NCBI RefSeq assembly: GCF_026651855.1
Contig: NZ_CP093281.1
Location: 186,001-250,000, forward strand
Direction of reading: 5' to 3'
Length of the DNA stretch: 64,000 nt
From: Pseudomonas silvicola
GTDB taxonomy: Bacteria > Pseudomonadota > Gammaproteobacteria > Pseudomonadales > Pseudomonadaceae
This document shows, in pieces, positions 1 through 10,470 of this stretch. Under the pieces are notes generated by a model that saw only the letters and a list, made by a program, of their open reading frames with translations, made no database searches and had not been told where the DNA came from. Made by a program: the position numbers and the translations under genes. Every line of letters starts with the position of its first letter. The stretch's first letter is position 1.

Positions 1-75
1 CCATCTTTATTTTTTATTGAAATCACACTGAAATAATACGCTTTGTTCTGGGGTATATTTATACAGAGCATATCA

Positions 76-195
76 TCAATAAACGCTCATATCGGCATCG
101 CGTTCAAACTCGACAGGATCTTCTCCCAAAGTACACCCGCCTAAAGCGAAGCATGTGAATATGCCGATGAAATATAATTTCATAAATTTCACCAT
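76..195 (-). CDS. small lipoprotein, putative T6SS immunity protein (second copy, broken or incomplete)
   Basis: The ATG at 195-193 opens a short protein whose N terminus is a lipoprotein signal: a basic and hydrophobic stretch followed by the lipobox LGGC at about residues 18-21. An in-frame TGA at 78-76 ends it after 39 residues. The same frame reopens beyond two adjacent stops and runs to a TAA at 9-7, so an indel is likely and the true protein may reach the window edge. It directly follows the effector-like gene 189-605, and the start overlaps that gene's stop (ATGGTGA). By position and signal peptide it resembles the periplasmic lipoproteins that neutralise T6SS effectors; this role is inferred. 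Confidence 0.45.
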   Translation of the reverse strand: MVKFMKLYFIGIFTCFALGGCTLGEDPVEFERDADMSVY

Positions 196-605
196 GGAAA
201 ACCTCTCAATGCTTTCATGTAAGCTAAACAGGCTTCAGGCTCACTCAATGCTCTAACAGATTTGACATGGTCATATAACCTTAACTCATTCCATCGACCA
301 AATCCCCACTCAAGAATATAGTTATCAGCAATTATTTGAGCCTGTTGCTTTATTGAGTATTCACTCAATAGTCGGCCGTCAAGATCATAAGCAAAAGTAG
401 CCATAAAACTGAGCATACCGCGATAGAAAACGCACATAGCCTGATTACTCATAAGACGAAGAAACGTCCTCTGTATGAAATTAGTGCGGGTCAGTCCGTT
501 GATAAACTGAACCGCTAATATCCCCGTCCCATGTGTAATAATCTGATTTCGTTTTGCGTTAAGCGGAACACTGATAAATCCCGTTTTTTTCAGCTTTAAA
601 GCCAC
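189..605 (-). CDS. degenerate paralogue of the HExxH T6SS-associated effector
   Basis: A 138-codon frame from a GTG at 605. Its C-terminal half matches the upstream copy at 951-1505: MCVFYRG versus MCVICRG, DGRLLSEY in both, QQAQIIADN in both, and the end ALRGFPW. Aligned through SVPLNAKRNQ versus SYLPFGLQNE, it lacks about 40 N-terminal residues of the upstream copy. No HELSH-type metal site appears in any frame at the equivalent place; the nearest peptide reads FINGLTR. It therefore looks like a truncated or inactivated duplicate rather than a working metallopeptidase-like effector. Its stop overlaps the start of the following lipoprotein gene. Confidence 0.5.
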   Translation of the reverse strand: MALKLKKTGFISVPLNAKRNQIITHGTGILAVQFINGLTRTNFIQRTFLRLMSNQAMCVFYRGMLSFMATFAYDLDGRLLSEYSIKQQAQIIADNYILEWGFGRWNELRLYDHVKSVRALSEPEACLAYMKALRGFPW

Positions 606-954
606 AGAAATTGAATCGGTTTACGTTTGGTCTGTGTCGTCAGACCAAACTGCGCAACATAAACAATTTCTAATCGCTTACTGTGTCCTCAGCCAAGCAA
701 AGAAGCAGGCTGTTATCGGTTTTATTCTGCTATTTCTGGTGCTTAACAGAGTTCCGATTTCCTCTTTCAAAGAGGTCAAAATATGAAAGTGAATAATCAT
801 CAGGTTTTAATACAGTGAAGCAGATGCGGTCAGCATCTATGCTGAGAGGAGCATTATCTGAAAGCGTGAACCTGTCTCCTAGACATCCTGCCAGGAGAAA
901 TACGATTACTGACAAAGCCAACCTGCAACTTATTATCCTCTGAGATACATTCAC
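596..954 (-). CDS. lipoprotein, putative T6SS immunity protein (first copy, frameshifted)
   Basis: The first 73 or so residues carry a signal peptide with lipobox LAGC followed by GDR, a start typical of putative T6SS immunity lipoproteins. The initial frame stops at 730. Another frame downstream continues with VYVAQFGLTTQ and ends at a TAA at 598-596, so the intact protein is probably about 119 residues with one or two indels between 660 and 740. The start codon is a GTG (954-952) or TTG (957-955) overlapping the stop of the effector gene, which implies translational coupling. The product is expected in the periplasm, anchored in a membrane. The immunity role is inferred from position. Confidence 0.5.
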
Positions 955-1505
955 CAAGGGAATCCTCTCAACGCATGTTTATATTTGCGAAATAATAGAC
1001 TCATCCAGGTTGCCGTCCAGCGTGACATAACTACGACGCCGGTACTCCATAAATGTATTATACCCCTCACTCGCCAGTAGAAAATTATCTGCAATAATTT
1101 GTGCCTGTTGCTCCATCGGATACTCACTCAGTAGCCGTCCATCCAGTTCATAGCGATAGCTCGCCAGCCAGCTTATGAGCCCCCTGCATATCACGCACAT
1201 TCCCTTTTGGCGCTGCCATACATGGCTGAGCTCGTGTATAAAAGTATGTCTGTCGGCAAGGTCACTCTGAGCCAGGTCAGCAAAATCGTTCCGGTAAAGT
1301 GGCGGACGGTAAAATATTTCTCCCTTAGGCGTCATAGCAACAGCTTCATTTTGCAAACCAAACGGGAGATAGCTGTCTTTATGGATCCATACCTTGTGAT
1401 AATCATTTTGTCCCGGAAAACCGTACTGGCAAGCACGATTTCTCCTTTACTCATCAGCCGCAGGCTACCTTCTTTGGCTGCCGCATCTCTTTCAGTTTTG
1501 TTCAT
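951..1505 (-). CDS. T6SS-associated HExxH effector (type IV secretion protein Rhs-like family)
   Basis: Reconstructed 184-residue protein of the small family often annotated as type IV secretion protein Rhs or vgr-related, usually found beside vgrG. Recognisable landmarks are DSYLPFGLQNE, AMTPKGEIFYR, the zincin-like motif FIHELSHVWQRQKG, DGRLLSEYPMEQQAQIIADN and the family C terminus ALRGFPW. Two indels break it: one near 1405, where the frame before VWIHKDSYLP is lost, and one near 985, before RKYKHALRGFPW. The ATG at 1505-1503 overlaps the end of clpV by 14 nt. It probably delivers or modifies a T6SS cargo; a peptidase activity is suggested only by the HExxH motif. Confidence 0.65.
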
Positions 1506-4105
1506 GAATGAGATTCTCAAATGTCATCAGCACACCGTCCTCTTCGTTCCAGTCCAGGCTGAGAGTGCCAGGCAACTGCCCGCCGGCCTGATATTGCAAA
1601 AGCTGCTGACTAAGCACCGGTAGAATCTGCTGGTTGAGCAGGCTATCGACGTTGCGCGCGCCAGTGTCTGGAAGCAGGCAGGCGGCGGTCAGGGCGTCGC
1701 TACAGCGCCGCTGAAATTTCTGTTGCCAGGCCGTAGTGACGCTGTAGTCGTTGGCTGACCGGCCGAGCTTCATTTCGACGATGGTGCGCATCGCCTCAGC
1801 AGCCAGTGCGTGGGTGGTAATCACCGTTCAGCGCGCCAGGAGTGCGGGGCTGGAAATGGTCGCGATAACCGGGCGCAGCAGTTCCTGCAGGTCAGCAAAG
1901 TCACTGGCGTCCGCTGTTCGGTCCAGTTTCTGCATCAAGCGTCGCTGCCGAGGTTAGAGGTCATCAGGATAACGGTGTTGCGGAAGTCAATCTCCTGCCC
2001 TCGCCGTCGCGCATAAAGCCCCGATCGAACACCCGATAGAACAGGTTAATCACGTCGCGGTGCGCCTTCTCCACCTCGTCAAGCAGTACCACGCTGTACG
2101 GGCGTTTACGTACAGCTTCGGTCAGCACACCGCCTTGCCCGTAGCCGACGTAGCCCGGCGGCGAGCCTTCAGCTGGCTTACCGTGTGCGCTTTCCTGATA
2201 CTCAGAGAGGTTGATTGTAATCAGCGATTTATCGCCGCCGTACAGAGTATCGGCCAGCGCCAGCGCGGTTTCCGTTTTACCCGTACCGCTGGTGCCCACC
2301 AGCAGGAACAGACCTTGTGGCCCGTTCTCGGCAGTCAGGCCGGTTTTCGACGCGCGCAGGCGCTTTGCAATGGCGTTCAACGCCATCGGCTGGCCGACCA
2401 CGCGCGCTTCCAGCGCCTTTTCCAGCGTCAGCATCCGTCTGCTCGTCCTTCATTAAGGAAGAGAGCGGCACGCCGGTCCAGTCGGCAATCACCCCCGCCA
2501 CCGAGCGCGCGTCCACATCCAGCGTCATCAGCGGCTCCCGCTGCAGCGCATGAAGAGCGGACTGAAGTTCAAAGCGGCGCACCTGCTGAGAAGCATCCTG
2601 CCGGCTGAGAAGCAGCATCTCCGTCAGCTCGCGCTCGGCCACCCAGCTCAGCTCCAGCTGTTCGAGACGTTCGTCAGCGCTGGCCAGTTCTTTCAGAATG
2701 TCATGCATGCGCGCTTCCTGAACGCTGCCGCCTAGTGCTTGATCATCCAGGATAGCGCGCTTCTCAATATTCAGGGCATCCGTGCGGGCACGCAGTTGCG
2801 TGATAGCTTCCGGCACCGTGTCCTGGCTCATGCGCACGCGCGCGCTAGCGGTGTCGAGCAGGTCCACCGCCTTGTCCGGCAGCTGGCGTCCGGTCAGGTA
2901 GCGACGGGACAGCGTGACGGCGGCGCGCACGGCTTCGTCGGTGATGTGCACACCGTGGTGCTGCGCGTAACGAGACTTCAGGCCACGCAGCATCAGGCAG
3001 GCGGTCTCGTCGTCCGGCTCATCAACTTTAACCATCTGGAAGCGGCGCTCCAGTGCAGCATCTTTCTCGAAGTACTGCTTGTACTCGCTCCAGGTCGTGG
3101 CGGCGATGGTGCGCAGTTCGCCGCGCGCCAGTGCGGGCTTCAGCAGGTTAGCCGCATCCGCGCCGCCTGCCTGATTGCCCGCGCCGATGATGGTGTGCGC
3201 CTCGTCGATGAACAGCAGCACCGGCTGCTCAGCCTGCTGCACCTCAGTAATGATGTTCTTCGAGGCGCTGCTCAAACTCACCCTTCACGCCCGCGCCCGC
3301 CTGCAACATGCCAAGATCGGGTGCGCTGACCGTGCTCAGGCTGGCCGGCACGTTACCTTCCGCAATGCGCAGCGCCAGCCCCTCGACCAGCGCGGTTTTG
3401 CCCACACCTGGTTCGCCCACCAGAATCGGGTTGTTCTTGCGGCGGCGCGAGGATATCCACTATCTGCCGGATTTCATTATCACGCTCCGTACAATCTTCC
3501 CGTCCCGCGCGTCAGCAGTAACGTCGCGGGTGAAGCGGGACAGCGCCTCAGCGGTGGTAGCAGGCGCAGCGCCCGCCAGCGCAGGTGGCTCGCCCTCCTC
3601 TGCGTTCAGGCTCCGCAAAGGTTCGTTCGGCTGCAGCGCGTCCGGGCGTTCGATCCGACTGCGCGTCAGCAGCGGGCGCAGCGCCGTCTCTGGCGCGGGC
3701 TCAGCGTGAGGATTGGCCAGAGTGCGTCACAGCGAGTCAGTGGTTGCCAATGATGGCTGTCAGCAGGTGTACGCTTCGGATGCGCTCCTCACCGTCCACC
3801 GAGGCCGCCAGCCAGGCCTCCTTCAGCAGGTGGTGCAGGCGAGCCGAAAGATCCGGGCGGCTGCGCACCAGGCGAGGCTGACCATCCAGAAAGCTCAGCA
3901 GCCCCCTGCCAGACGCTGTCCATATCCTCATAGCGGCACGCGCCATGACTGGTGATATCGCCCTCACCCTGCTCCAGCAGCAGCAGCCAGTGCTCGGGGA
4001 ATATTTCCGCGTGCGCGCGGGTCTGGCACAGTGAGGCGGCGGCCTCAGCGCGCGGGCGCAGAAGGGGTTAAGGCGGCGCAGCAGCCGCTGAGACTGGTGT
4101 TCCAT
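1492..4105 (-). CDS. tssH: T6SS AAA+ ATPase ClpV/TssH (several frameshifts)
   Basis: ClpV disassembles contracted TssB/TssC sheaths in the cytoplasm. The N terminus ([13 protein letters not shown]) starts at the ATG 4105-4103. First-domain Walker [14 protein letters not shown] lies near 3400 and Walker [15 protein letters not shown] near 3200. The M-domain-like region follows, then second-domain Walker [10 protein letters not shown] near 2290, the loop [10 protein letters not shown] near 2160 and Walker [12 protein letters not shown] near 2080. The C-terminal piece has [16 protein letters not shown]. Total length, about 870 codons, is normal for the family. Frame breaks occur near 4030, 3900, 3720, 3480, 3260, 2430, 1960 and 1830, with conserved sequence resuming each time. 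Confidence 0.9.
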
Positions 4106-4226
4106 TGGTATTCTCTCCGTTGCTGGCACGCTACCGCCCTGGCCGTAAACCGAGGCCCATAAGGTCTGTAGTATCTGCACATCAGTGTGTTTTTCAGGGC
4201 TGCACCCGCACGCAGGCGCACGCCTG

Positions 4227-4251
4227 AAAAAGCGGACGGCGAACCGTCCGC
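4227..4251 (-). terminator. intrinsic terminator/attenuator between hcp and clpV
   Basis: Read on the minus strand, the sequence is GCGGACGG, loop TTCG, CCGTCCGC and then five T. This perfect 8-bp stem with a tetraloop lies just after hcp and 120 nt before clpV, in the same direction. Partial termination here would give more Hcp than ClpV mRNA, as expected for an abundant tube protein. Confidence 0.75.
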
Positions 4252-4258
4252 ACGGGCT

Positions 4259-4744
4259 TGCGGTGGCGCGTTCGTTCCAGGAATCGGAATGAATGATGTT
4301 GCCGTCCTTGTAAGGTCCAGGTGATTTTTTCGTAGCGCATCAATCATCTCCAGATGGTTTGTGCTTCTCTTTGGAAGGATCTTTGATGTCGTGCATGACA
4401 GGATTCACCTTCACCACCTTCACGTTCTCAACCTGGTGTTGAAGTACTCGACTTCCTGTCCTGCGTCGCTGATGCGATACCACTTGAACTCCGCCGACTA
4501 GGGTCTGACCGGTAGTTACGGCCTTGTAGAGTACGGGCTCGACGAGTCGATTTCCTTGGTGAACAGGAACGGCGTGTGAATGCGGGTGCCGGTCCAGCTT
4601 GCCGGTGTTGTTGTCGGTCGGGATGTACAGGTTATGCTCCTGTGCCACCACCTCAATGCTGCCCTCACGGTCCTGCACGTCTACTGAACCCTTGATGTCC
4701 GCGCCGCCGTCGTCCTTCAGCCACAGATAAACTGGAATTGCCAT
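4259..4744 (-). CDS. hcp: T6SS tube protein Hcp/TssD (frameshifted, stop missing)
   Basis: Hcp forms the hexameric rings of the secreted inner tube. The start MAIPVYLWLKDDGGADIKG at 4744 follows a good AGGAG site at 4751-4756. Further landmarks are GSIEVVAQEHNLYIPTDNNTG, LYKAVTTGQTL, ENVKVVKVNPVMHDIKD and, after more frame changes, YEKITWTLQ and IIHSDSWNERATA. The expected length of about 161 residues is matched if translation ends after ATA at 4259. As given, no stop codon follows there and the frame runs through the hairpin into clpV. A lost TA dinucleotide, restoring a stop right after GCA, would explain this. Other breaks lie near 4590, 4500, 4440 and 4350. Confidence 0.9.
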
Positions 4745-4748
4745 GTTG

Positions 4749-6402
4749 TTACTCCTTTTCAGACTGAGAATGGCCATCATCCTGTGATGACCGGGTGTGT
4801 GCGTCCGGCACGCGGCAGGCGTCCGCCTGTGGCACCAGACTGATTTCGACCCGGCGGTTGAGCGCACGCCCCTCCGCCGACTCGTTTGTTGCAACCGGAC
4901 GATCCTGACCGTAGCCCTGTACCGCGAAGCAGCTCTCCGGTACATCGCCGGTGTCGCGCATCCAGTCGCGCACCGCTCCGGCGCGCTTTAGCGAGAGCAG
5001 CTGATTGTTCTGCTGATTGCCGGTGCTGTCGGTATGGCCAGCGACGACAATCAGCCAGCCGGGTCGGGCCTTGATGCCCAACAGTGCATTGATGAGCACT
5101 TTGTCGGACCCCGCCCTCAGCGCCGCTTTGCCCGATTCAAACAGCGACAAGCTGTCAAGCCGCACCGTCTGTGGGCCCTGCACTACCTGCTGAACCACGG
5201 GAGCAGGCGCAGGCGGGGGTGACCAGCGGTGGATGGCTGTGTTTACCGGCGCACTAAGCCGCATGCCCTGATAAAGCCCCATGCCGAACCGCAGTGGCTC
5301 ACCGCTGCGCTGCCAGGCATCCAGCAGCGAGCGGTCATGGATAAGCGCATCGCGTGCAAGCATTTTTGCCGCGATAGCGTCCTCCGGCAGGCTGCGCCAC
5401 AGGGCAAGGTGATCGGCCACGCTGCGCACAAGGCGCTGGTTATGAATAAAGGAAGCAAGCATGGCCAGCGCCAGAAACAGGCCCAGCATCATCCCGACCC
5501 CACGCGCCGTGAGCAGCCAGCGGCTGATACCCTGTCGCTGCGGCATAACGGACAGCAGCACATCAGGCAATGGCAGTGAAAGCGGAGACGCATAGTTTTC
5601 AGGCGACAGCGTAGTCAGCCCGACGGCATGCTGCTGCCACAGGTTGCCCGGTAGCGACGGCACTGGCGTCAGGCAAACGCCGATCTGGCAGGGCTGCGGT
5701 GTGCGAAGCCGCAATTGCCCGCATACCATTGCATCAGGCTTTGCAGTCTGAGCGCGTGATGAAAATGCAGGGGATCCCGGGTGACCCACTCCGCCAGCGA
5801 AAGGCGGGCGTCATTTTCCGGATGAAACTGAAACTGCGAATGGTCTGGCGTAAAAAGCTGAACCAGTGCAGTGCGCTCATCCACTGACAGCCCCATATCA
5901 CGGCACACAATGGCGACAACCTTTTCAGCACAACCCGGCACTGTGAAAGCCCGCAACCACCCACTCTGCTGATGAACCAATACGTCAGCGGAGGTGTGCT
6001 GCCGGGGATGATTGCCAGCATCTGAAAGCGAGGTAGCAGCGCCGAATACTGCTGTGCCAGCCGTTCCGCCAGCGCGGGCAGTTCACCAGGCTGGCGCACG
6101 TTCAGATACCACCCCAGCCGGGTCTCGCGGTGTGTCAGATCACCAAACAACGGTGCCGTATCCCCGATAACCAGAATTACCGGCCCGCAATAGGTTTCCG
6201 GCGGCAGGCTGGCATCAATGTCCGGTTGGTGATCAGTGGCATTACGCTGCAAATGCCACAGAAGAAAACCGGCCACTAGCAGCACCAGCACACAGAGCGC
6301 CACCGTGTTCAGCGGGCTCAGTCCCCAGAAGCCCACCACCAGCAGGATTGCGAGCGCGGCTGCCAGCAGCGTCAGGCCCTGACGTGAATCGGGTCGGATC
6401 AT
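4749..6402 (-). CDS. T6SS-associated OmpA-family protein (frameshifted)
   Basis: The N terminus has two hydrophobic segments within residues 8-50, then a domain beginning YCGPVILVIGDT that is typical of OmpA-like proteins in Erwinia/Pantoea T6SS clusters. A further transmembrane segment (GVGMMLGLFLALAMLASF) lies near 5480. The C-terminal peptidoglycan-binding OmpA domain shows VVAGHTDSTGN and NRRVEISLVP. Frame breaks fall near 5940, 5720 and possibly elsewhere. The ATG overlaps the tssL stop (TAATG), and hcp follows 5 nt after its end. It probably anchors the TssL/TssM membrane complex to the cell wall. Confidence 0.8.
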
Positions 6403-7051
6403 TACTGTGCACCTGCCATGCGCGACACCATCTCTGCCAGCCTTGACTCCAGCACGAACCAGAGCCCGCCAAGCAGCACCACTGCTGCCACCCAGCTCAG
6501 CCAGTAAAAGCGGCGTCCGCTGCGCAGACCTGCAGGGCGTACCACCAGCGGCGCATCTTCCGGCAGCGCAAAAGGCGGCACGCGGGCAGCCAGCGCACTC
6601 ACCACGTCTTCACGACGTTCGTCATCCTGCGCGCGGTAATGCCCGACGAACCCCAGCTGCAGGGTGCGGTAAAAGCAGGTCAGCACCGTAATGTCTGCTG
6701 CAGGTTCGCTCCAGCACGGTGCGGATGCGATCCCAGAGTGCTTCACCGCCGTTCAGTGAACCAAAGAAGCGCACCTGCAACGGGTCACGGGTCCAGCGCA
6801 GCCAGCCATCAAGTCCTGACTCCTCTGTTCAGCACTGCCTCATCCAGCAGCACGCAGAAGGCATACAGCATGTGGTCACGGCTAGCCCGCTGAACCCGGC
6901 CTCTGTCAACGCCTCGCGGGCTGTCTTCACCCAGCCCGCCGCATCGGTATAGCGCGTCGCCGTTTTCAATTTAGCTGTCCGCAACGCAGCTGGCTGACCA
7001 TCAGCCAGCCCTGAAAAACAGACGCTCTGTCAGTGTGTTGGGATTATTCAT
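6402..7051 (-). CDS. tssL: T6SS membrane complex protein TssL (DotU/IcmH family, frameshifted)
   Basis: The N terminus MNNPNTLTERLFFQGW starts at 7051 in an ATGA overlap with tssK. The C-terminal part reads TCFYRTLQLGFVGHYRAQDDE, the diagnostic DotU-family motif, followed by a single membrane helix (FYWLSWVAAVVLLGGLWFVL) that anchors it in the inner membrane with the N-terminal domain in the cytoplasm. The middle is broken by indels near 6970, 6890, 6820 and 6710. The length of about 216 codons fits TssL without a fused peptidoglycan-binding domain, which here is supplied by the separate OmpA protein next door. Confidence 0.85.
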
Positions 7052-8384
7052 GAGCGCAGCACCGCGTAGAGTTCCAGTTTCAGCTCACCGAGCGATTCCG
7101 GCGTGTAGAAGGTACAGCCGCCGGAGGCCAGCATTGCCCGGGCCGCATCCGTTGAGAGATCCAGCGCGAAATACTGATTTTCCAGGCGTAACGGGATGGC
7201 CGCCGGGACGTGAGGCAGTGGGCGGATGACCATACCGCTCAGCGCAATATTCACCACCTCAGAAACATCGTCCTGGCTGCCGGCTTTACACAACAGCGGG
7301 AAGCGTGCCTGAAGCTCGTGATTCGGCAGGGAAGAGCGAACGGACAGATAAAAGTCCGCACCTTCGCGCAGACGCGCATCGTGCAGCCTGCCCTTCCACA
7401 GCACGCCCTGTTTTTCCAGGTCGATGGCGATAACGCGAGAAGGCAGGCTTGCCTCCAGCAGCGTATCCAGCAACGTGAAAAGCGGCGGGAAAACCTGCTC
7501 TGGCGCGTTGTGCCGATAGGCCGGGATATCGTCCGGCGCGTTCTCGAGGGAAAATGTCAGCAGACTGCCCGCAAGGCGCACCAGCTCACGATAAAGCAGT
7601 TCAGGATGCCGCGACGGTGACTGATACAACTCTGTCAGCACCGGCTCCGCGCTGTTCAGCGCATTGAGCAGCCAGAACAGAGAAACGTCGGACACGGCAA
7701 AATCCGCCATGCGTTCGTTACTCTCGCGGCGCAGTTGCATCAGACGTTGACGGCGTGCCTGCAGGCGATGTAGCAGGTCACCCAGCGCCGCGACCAGCGC
7801 CGGGCTCGCAGCCAGTGACAGCAGGGGGGGAATAAACGCGGCGTCGCGCATCCACTGCCCCTGTGCGTTGCGCACCAGGCGGGCAACCGGACAGGTCAGG
7901 TATGCCGCGTTTTCTGATGCGCCAGGCCGCAGGCGCAGCGCATAACGCTGTGGCCGCAATCCGGTAATACGCCGTGACCGGCCAGTTTCGCACGCGCCCC
8001 GGGTGGCGACCAGCGGCGCGGACGTTCGCTGTCCGCACCGTTTTCCAGATTACCGCCGTTGGCGTTGGATCAGCGGCAGCGCCAGTACCACCTCTACGCT
8101 GTCCCGATCCGTCACATCAGTCAGCTCACAGACCGGTGGCAGTGTGTCAGCCAGATGGGTATCGACCAGTGAGCCATCCGCAAAGCGGACGGCAATGTGC
8201 GTTGCATTCAGTTTTGACAGCGCCAGCGCTATCATCTAACTCCGCACATAGCACGCCCCAGGGGTGTGCCAGCGTCATGCCAGCGACAGTACCTGCCACA
8301 TGCGTCCCACATAGCTCACTGCTGCTGGAACTGTTGCGGCGTCAGAAACGCGCCGTCTTCCCATAACGGACGGTAAATTTTCAT
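7048..8384 (-). CDS. tssK: T6SS baseplate protein TssK (frameshifted)
   Basis: TssK links the baseplate to the membrane complex. The start MKIYRPLWEDGAFLTPQQFQ at 8384 is the family signature. Later landmarks are RFADGSLVDTHLADTLPP, DSVEVVLALPL, and a long intact C-terminal half from 7959 with LYQSPSRHPELLYRELVRLAG and GLGELKLELYAVL-like ending SLGELKLELYAVLRS. Size, about 445 codons, is normal. Breaks occur near 8320, 8240, 8045 and 7960. It begins 14 nt after the tssC stop, and its own stop overlaps the tssL start, as expected for one T6SS operon. Confidence 0.9.
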
Positions 8385-8398
8385 TCCGGATAGCCGCC

Positions 8399-9934
8399 TT
8401 ACGCTTTCGCTTTTGGCATCTGAGATACCAGCGACAGATTGACGTCCATGCCTTCCACCTGGAAATGCGGCACTGCGAAGAGTTTCACGCGGAAGAAGCC
8501 CGGGTTATCTTCGATATCTTCCACAATCACTTTGGCATCGCGCAGCGGATGTGAAGCCTGCAACTCATCACCCGGATCGGTCATTTCAGTCACCAATCCA
8601 CGCACCCAGGTATTCAGCTCCAGTTCCAGCAAGCGGCGATCTTTGGTGGTGCCGATGTTTTCGCGCTGAATCAGCTTCAGATAATGCGCGATGCGTGATA
8701 GCAGGAAGATGTAAGGCAGGCGCGCATTGATGCGACTGTTGGCGGTAGCATCTGCGGTGTCATACAGCGCCGGTTTTTGCGCGGAGTTTGCGGAGAAGAA
8801 GCAGGCGTAATCACGGTTCTTATAGTACGAAAGCGGATAAAACCGAGGTTCGCAAATTCAAACTCGCGGGTTTCAGGGATCATCATCAGAAGGGATTTTC
8901 ACTTGATTGCCGGTGCCGAGGTCATAGAGGTGAATCGGCAGATCCTGCACCGCACCACCCGCCTGTGGTCCACGAATCTGCACGCACCAGCCGTTGTTGA
9001 TAAAGCTTTTCACCATGTTGGCGGCGAAAGCGAAAGATGAATTGGTCCAGAGATACTTATCGTGGTCCGGCCCTTTCACCTCTTCAACATAGTTAAAACT
9101 GCGCACCGGCACGGTATCTGGTCCGTACGGCAAACGGCCCAGCACACGCGGCATGGTCAGGCCGATATAGCGAGAATCATCGGTGTCGCGGAAGGATTTC
9201 CACTTGATGTATTCCGCACGATCGAAGTAGTTGCCGATGTCCTTGATGGCAGCCACTTCTTCCATGGTTTCTTTGAGGAAGAATGCCGGCCCTGCAGAAC
9301 CGATAAACGGCATATGGGCCGATGCAGCAACTGAGATATTACGCAGCAGCGCCATATCCTGCGCAGAGGCATCGAATTCATAGGCAGAGATCACCGCGCC
9401 AATCGGTTCGCCGCCCGGCGTGTCGTACTCGGCAACGTAAGTCTGCAGGTACAGGCCGCTCTGGATAATTTCCGGTGCGTCTTCGAAGTCCTGACGCAGA
9501 TCCTCTTTCGACACATCAAGCACTTCCAACTTCACGTTCTGACGGAAATCGGTCTTATCCACCAGCGATTTCAATCCACGCCACACCGATTCCACCTTCT
9601 GGAATTCGTCATGGTGCATCACCGCATCCAACTGGCGGCTGATCTGATAATCCAGCTCGGCAATGTGGTGATCCAGCAGCTTTTTATCCAGTTTTTCGAC
9701 TTTCTCACCGCTGATTTTTAAGCGATGAAGAAACACCTGCATCGCCGCCGTGACGCGCTCGTCAGCGGTGGCATCTGACATCGCCTGATTGTCTTGCCAG
9801 ACATTCAGGTCACTCAGTGAGCTAACCGGATGGAGATTAATTTTGTCGAACAGCGAGGCGTACACACCTTCCGCTGCAGAGTTTTCAAGCACGGTGGTGC
9901 CACCGGAAGACAGGGTTTCATTCTGAACTGACAT
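8399..9934 (-). CDS. tssC: T6SS sheath protein TssC (VipB), one or two frameshifts
   Basis: Large subunit of the contractile sheath. The start MSVQNETLSSGG at 9934 is preferred over MLM at 9940 because GAGACG lies at a usable distance upstream. Family landmarks are VESVWRGLKSLV, DTPGGEPIGAVISAYEFD, IGLTMPRVLGRLPYGPDT, NGWCVQIRGPQAGGAV and the C-terminal DNPGFFRVKLFAVPHFQVEGMDV. The reading frame breaks near 8875, before ETREFEFANLGF, and again near 8815-8630. About 512 codons is typical. It follows tssB with a 33-nt gap. Confidence 0.92.
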
Positions 9935-9967
9935 CAGCATCGTCTCTCATTTAGTCCGTTAAAAGGT

Positions 9968-10470
9968 TCAGCCGTTATCGCTGGCAAGCGCAGAAAGTTC
10001 CGCACGCAGTTCGTCACTCAGTGCCGGGTCTTTCAGGATGATCTCCAGCTCTTTGCGGAAAGTGACGTTATCAAGCAGATTGGATTTGAGATCGCGCAGC
10101 AGATTACGCATCGCGAGCATCGCTTTGAGTTGCGGGATCTGACGAGCGACCTGTTCAGGTTCGAAGTCTTTGATGTTGCTGAAGGTCAGATTGATGGCCT
10201 GTTCACTGCCATCCGCTGACAAGGTATCCGGTACGGTGAGCCGGACTGATGGCGAGAAGTCAGCGAGCACGCTGTCGAAGTTGTTTTTATTGACGTTGAC
10301 CTTTTCGCGTTCGCTCAGCACGCGATCTTCCTGACCATTACTGGGAAATCACCGGTCACTCACAGCAGTTTGAGCGGCAGCTCCATTTTGCGTGCAGCGC
10401 CGCCTGTATGAACGTCGAGTTTGATGTTAACGCGCGCTTTGGGTATTTCATTTTGATAAGAATTACTCAT
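9968..10470 (-). CDS. tssB: T6SS sheath protein TssB (VipA), frameshifted
   Basis: Small sheath subunit, partner of TssC. The N terminus MSNSYQNEIPKARVNIKLD starts at 10470 behind a clear AGGAG ribosome-binding site at 10476-10480. After an irregular stretch near 10320-10365 (an apparent insertion containing TGA plus an extra base) the protein continues with VNVNKNNFDSVLADFSPSV and LKAMLAMRNLLRDLKSNL, which are TssB hallmarks. The length of about 165 residues is as expected. This is the first T6SS gene in transcription order within the window. Confidence 0.9.

Noticed and set aside
2060-2608. Long plus-strand frames opposite clpV, and similar long antisense frames elsewhere
   Set aside because: They are shadows of GC-rich coding sequence on the other strand and show no family features.
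4045-4347. Separate gene between hcp and clpV
   Set aside because: The frame is the frameshifted hcp end plus the terminator and clpV leader.
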